Origin: Nocardioides albus
GTDB taxonomy: Bacteria; Actinomycetota; Actinomycetes; Propionibacteriales; Nocardioidaceae
Assembly: GCF_014648255.1 (NCBI RefSeq)
Contig: NZ_BMQT01000001.1
Span: 496,001-560,000 of the forward strand
Direction of reading: 5' to 3'
DNA length: 64,000 bases
Below the pieces are notes generated by a model. That model saw only the letters and a list, made by a program, of their open reading frames with translations. It was not told the origin of the DNA and made no database searches. How positions within the stretch are numbered: position 1 is the first letter of the stretch; every line of letters begins with the position of its first letter. A program made the translations under genes and the position numbers. Shown one piece after another: positions 63,421 through 64,000 of this stretch.

Positions 63421-64000
63421 AGAGGGTGGCGGCTGCGGCAACAGGGTCGAAGCCGAACGGGAGCTCGAGGCGGTGGGCGCACATGAGGTCGGCGTTGGAG
63501 AGTACGTCGACGGTGCGGCCCTCAGCTGCCACGATGCCGCCGTCGAGGATGACGGAGCGGTCGCAGAGCTCGAGGGCGTAGGGCAGGTCGTGGGTGACCA
63601 TCAGGACCGTCACGTCGAGGTCGCGGAGGATGTCGGCGAGCTCGCGGCGGGAGGCCGGGTCGAGGTTGGAGGACGGCTCGTCGAGGACCAGGATCTCGGG
63701 GTCCATCGCCAGCACTGTCGCCACCGCCACCCGGCGGCGCTGGCCGAAGGAGAGGTGGTGGGGCGGGCGGTCGGCGAAGTCCTCCATGCCGACCTTCGCG
63801 AGCGCCTCGGTCACCTTCGCATCAAGCGCAGAGCCGCGGAGGCCGAGGTTGGCGGGGCCGAAGGCGACGTCCTCGCGGACGGTGCCCATGAAGAGCTGGT
63901 CGTCGGGGTCCTGGAAGACGATGCCGACGCGGCGGCGGATCTCCTTGATGTTGGCCTTGGTGACGGGCAGCCCCGAAACCGTGACCGACCCGGCGCCGGC
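63419..64000 (-). CDS. CbiO/EcfA-type ABC transporter ATPase, N-terminus cut by window edge
   Basis: The minus strand is open from a TAG at 63419-63421 to base 64000, giving 193 residues. The Q-loop is VGIVFQDPDDQLFMGTVRED, the signature is LSFGQRRRVAVA (a CbiO-like variant of LSGGQ), Walker B is EILVLDEPSSNLDP and the H-loop is VTHDLPYA. Walker A lies beyond the window. It resembles the ATPase of cobalt/nickel or energy-coupling-factor importers. The substrate is unknown; a class II RNR in the same window makes a cobalt need plausible. Confidence 0.88.
   Translation of the reverse strand, partial: AGAGSVTVSGLPVTKANIKEIRRRVGIVFQDPDDQLFMGTVREDVAFGPANLGLRGSALDAKVTEALAKVGMEDFADRPPHHLSFGQRRRVAVATVLAMDPEILVLDEPSSNLDPASRRELADILRDLDVTVLMVTHDLPYALELCDRSVILDGGIVAAEGRTVDVLSNADLMCAHRLELPFGFDPVAAAATL

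Overview
The window is high-GC DNA with dense genes, short operons joined by ATGA/TGATG overlaps, frequent GTG starts and perfect palindromic terminators. Gene content points to an actinobacterium, most likely of the Nocardioides type (Propionibacteriales). Supporting this are an actinobacterial SOS region (lexA divergent from a LysM protein, next to nrdR), an rpfB-rsmA-ispE run with tatD, rsmI and a protein O-mannosyltransferase nearby (the order known from Mycobacterium), a SigK/RskA pair beside a fasciclin lipoprotein, and a gluABCD-type glutamate uptake operon. No rRNA, tRNA, CRISPR array, integrase or transposase was recognised. It looks like chromosomal backbone with some lineage-specific islands.

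Layout. 1-7.3 kb: a truncated AraC regulator, a methyltransferase with a histidine-rich loop, a DUF429-RelA/SpoT fusion, then a membrane molybdopterin oxidoreductase, a fasciclin lipoprotein, an ECF sigma factor of the SigK type and its anti-sigma factor. 7.3-13 kb: an unknown protein and a six-gene minus-strand operon with type VII (WXG100/ESX-like) substrate features, a lipoprotein and small accessory proteins. 13-18.7 kb: a DHA2 drug exporter, several orphan or hypothetical genes and a HIT protein. 18.7-25 kb: DNA precursor supply and SOS control (nrdJ, nrdR with two NrdR boxes, a Tyr/Gly/Ser-rich membrane protein, a LysM protein, four SOS boxes, lexA). 25-33 kb: secreted metalloprotease-like protein, DinG-type helicase, SGNH hydrolase, HflX, and a VWA protein. 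33-41.4 kb: SDR, dapF, PPOX flavoprotein, AraC-DinB regulator, miaA, a small MT0933-like protein, a 198-residue Gly/Ser/Gln/Glu repeat protein, an M43 metalloprotease and miaB. 41.5-44.9 kb: gluABCD. 45-52 kb: hotdog protein, CsoR, VOC, trans-aconitate-type methyltransferase, MarR, ABC-F, a tandem TetR fusion and an IclR. 52-64 kb: ispE, rsmA, rpfB, M6 protease, tatD, rsmI, pmt, nagA, DUF3054 and a truncated CbiO-type ATPase.

The most unusual feature is a family of repeat arrays with an exact 21-bp period (two helical turns) and a core close to CCGAGACGTCA. Four arrays, at 34.0, 52.1, 58.9 and 63.3 kb, each consist of direct units followed by inverted units. Each abuts the stop codon of a minus-strand gene. 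Two further units lie in frame inside the ABC-F gene and encode a protein linker. Other signals worth attention are the DUF429-alarmone synthetase fusion, the orphan ESX-like substrate operon with a glycine-zipper protein, the 135-bp tandem repeat gene, two TetR repressors fused in one chain, and a second dispersed repeat that forms the last codons of miaB and supplies a stop codon for a methyltransferase gene.
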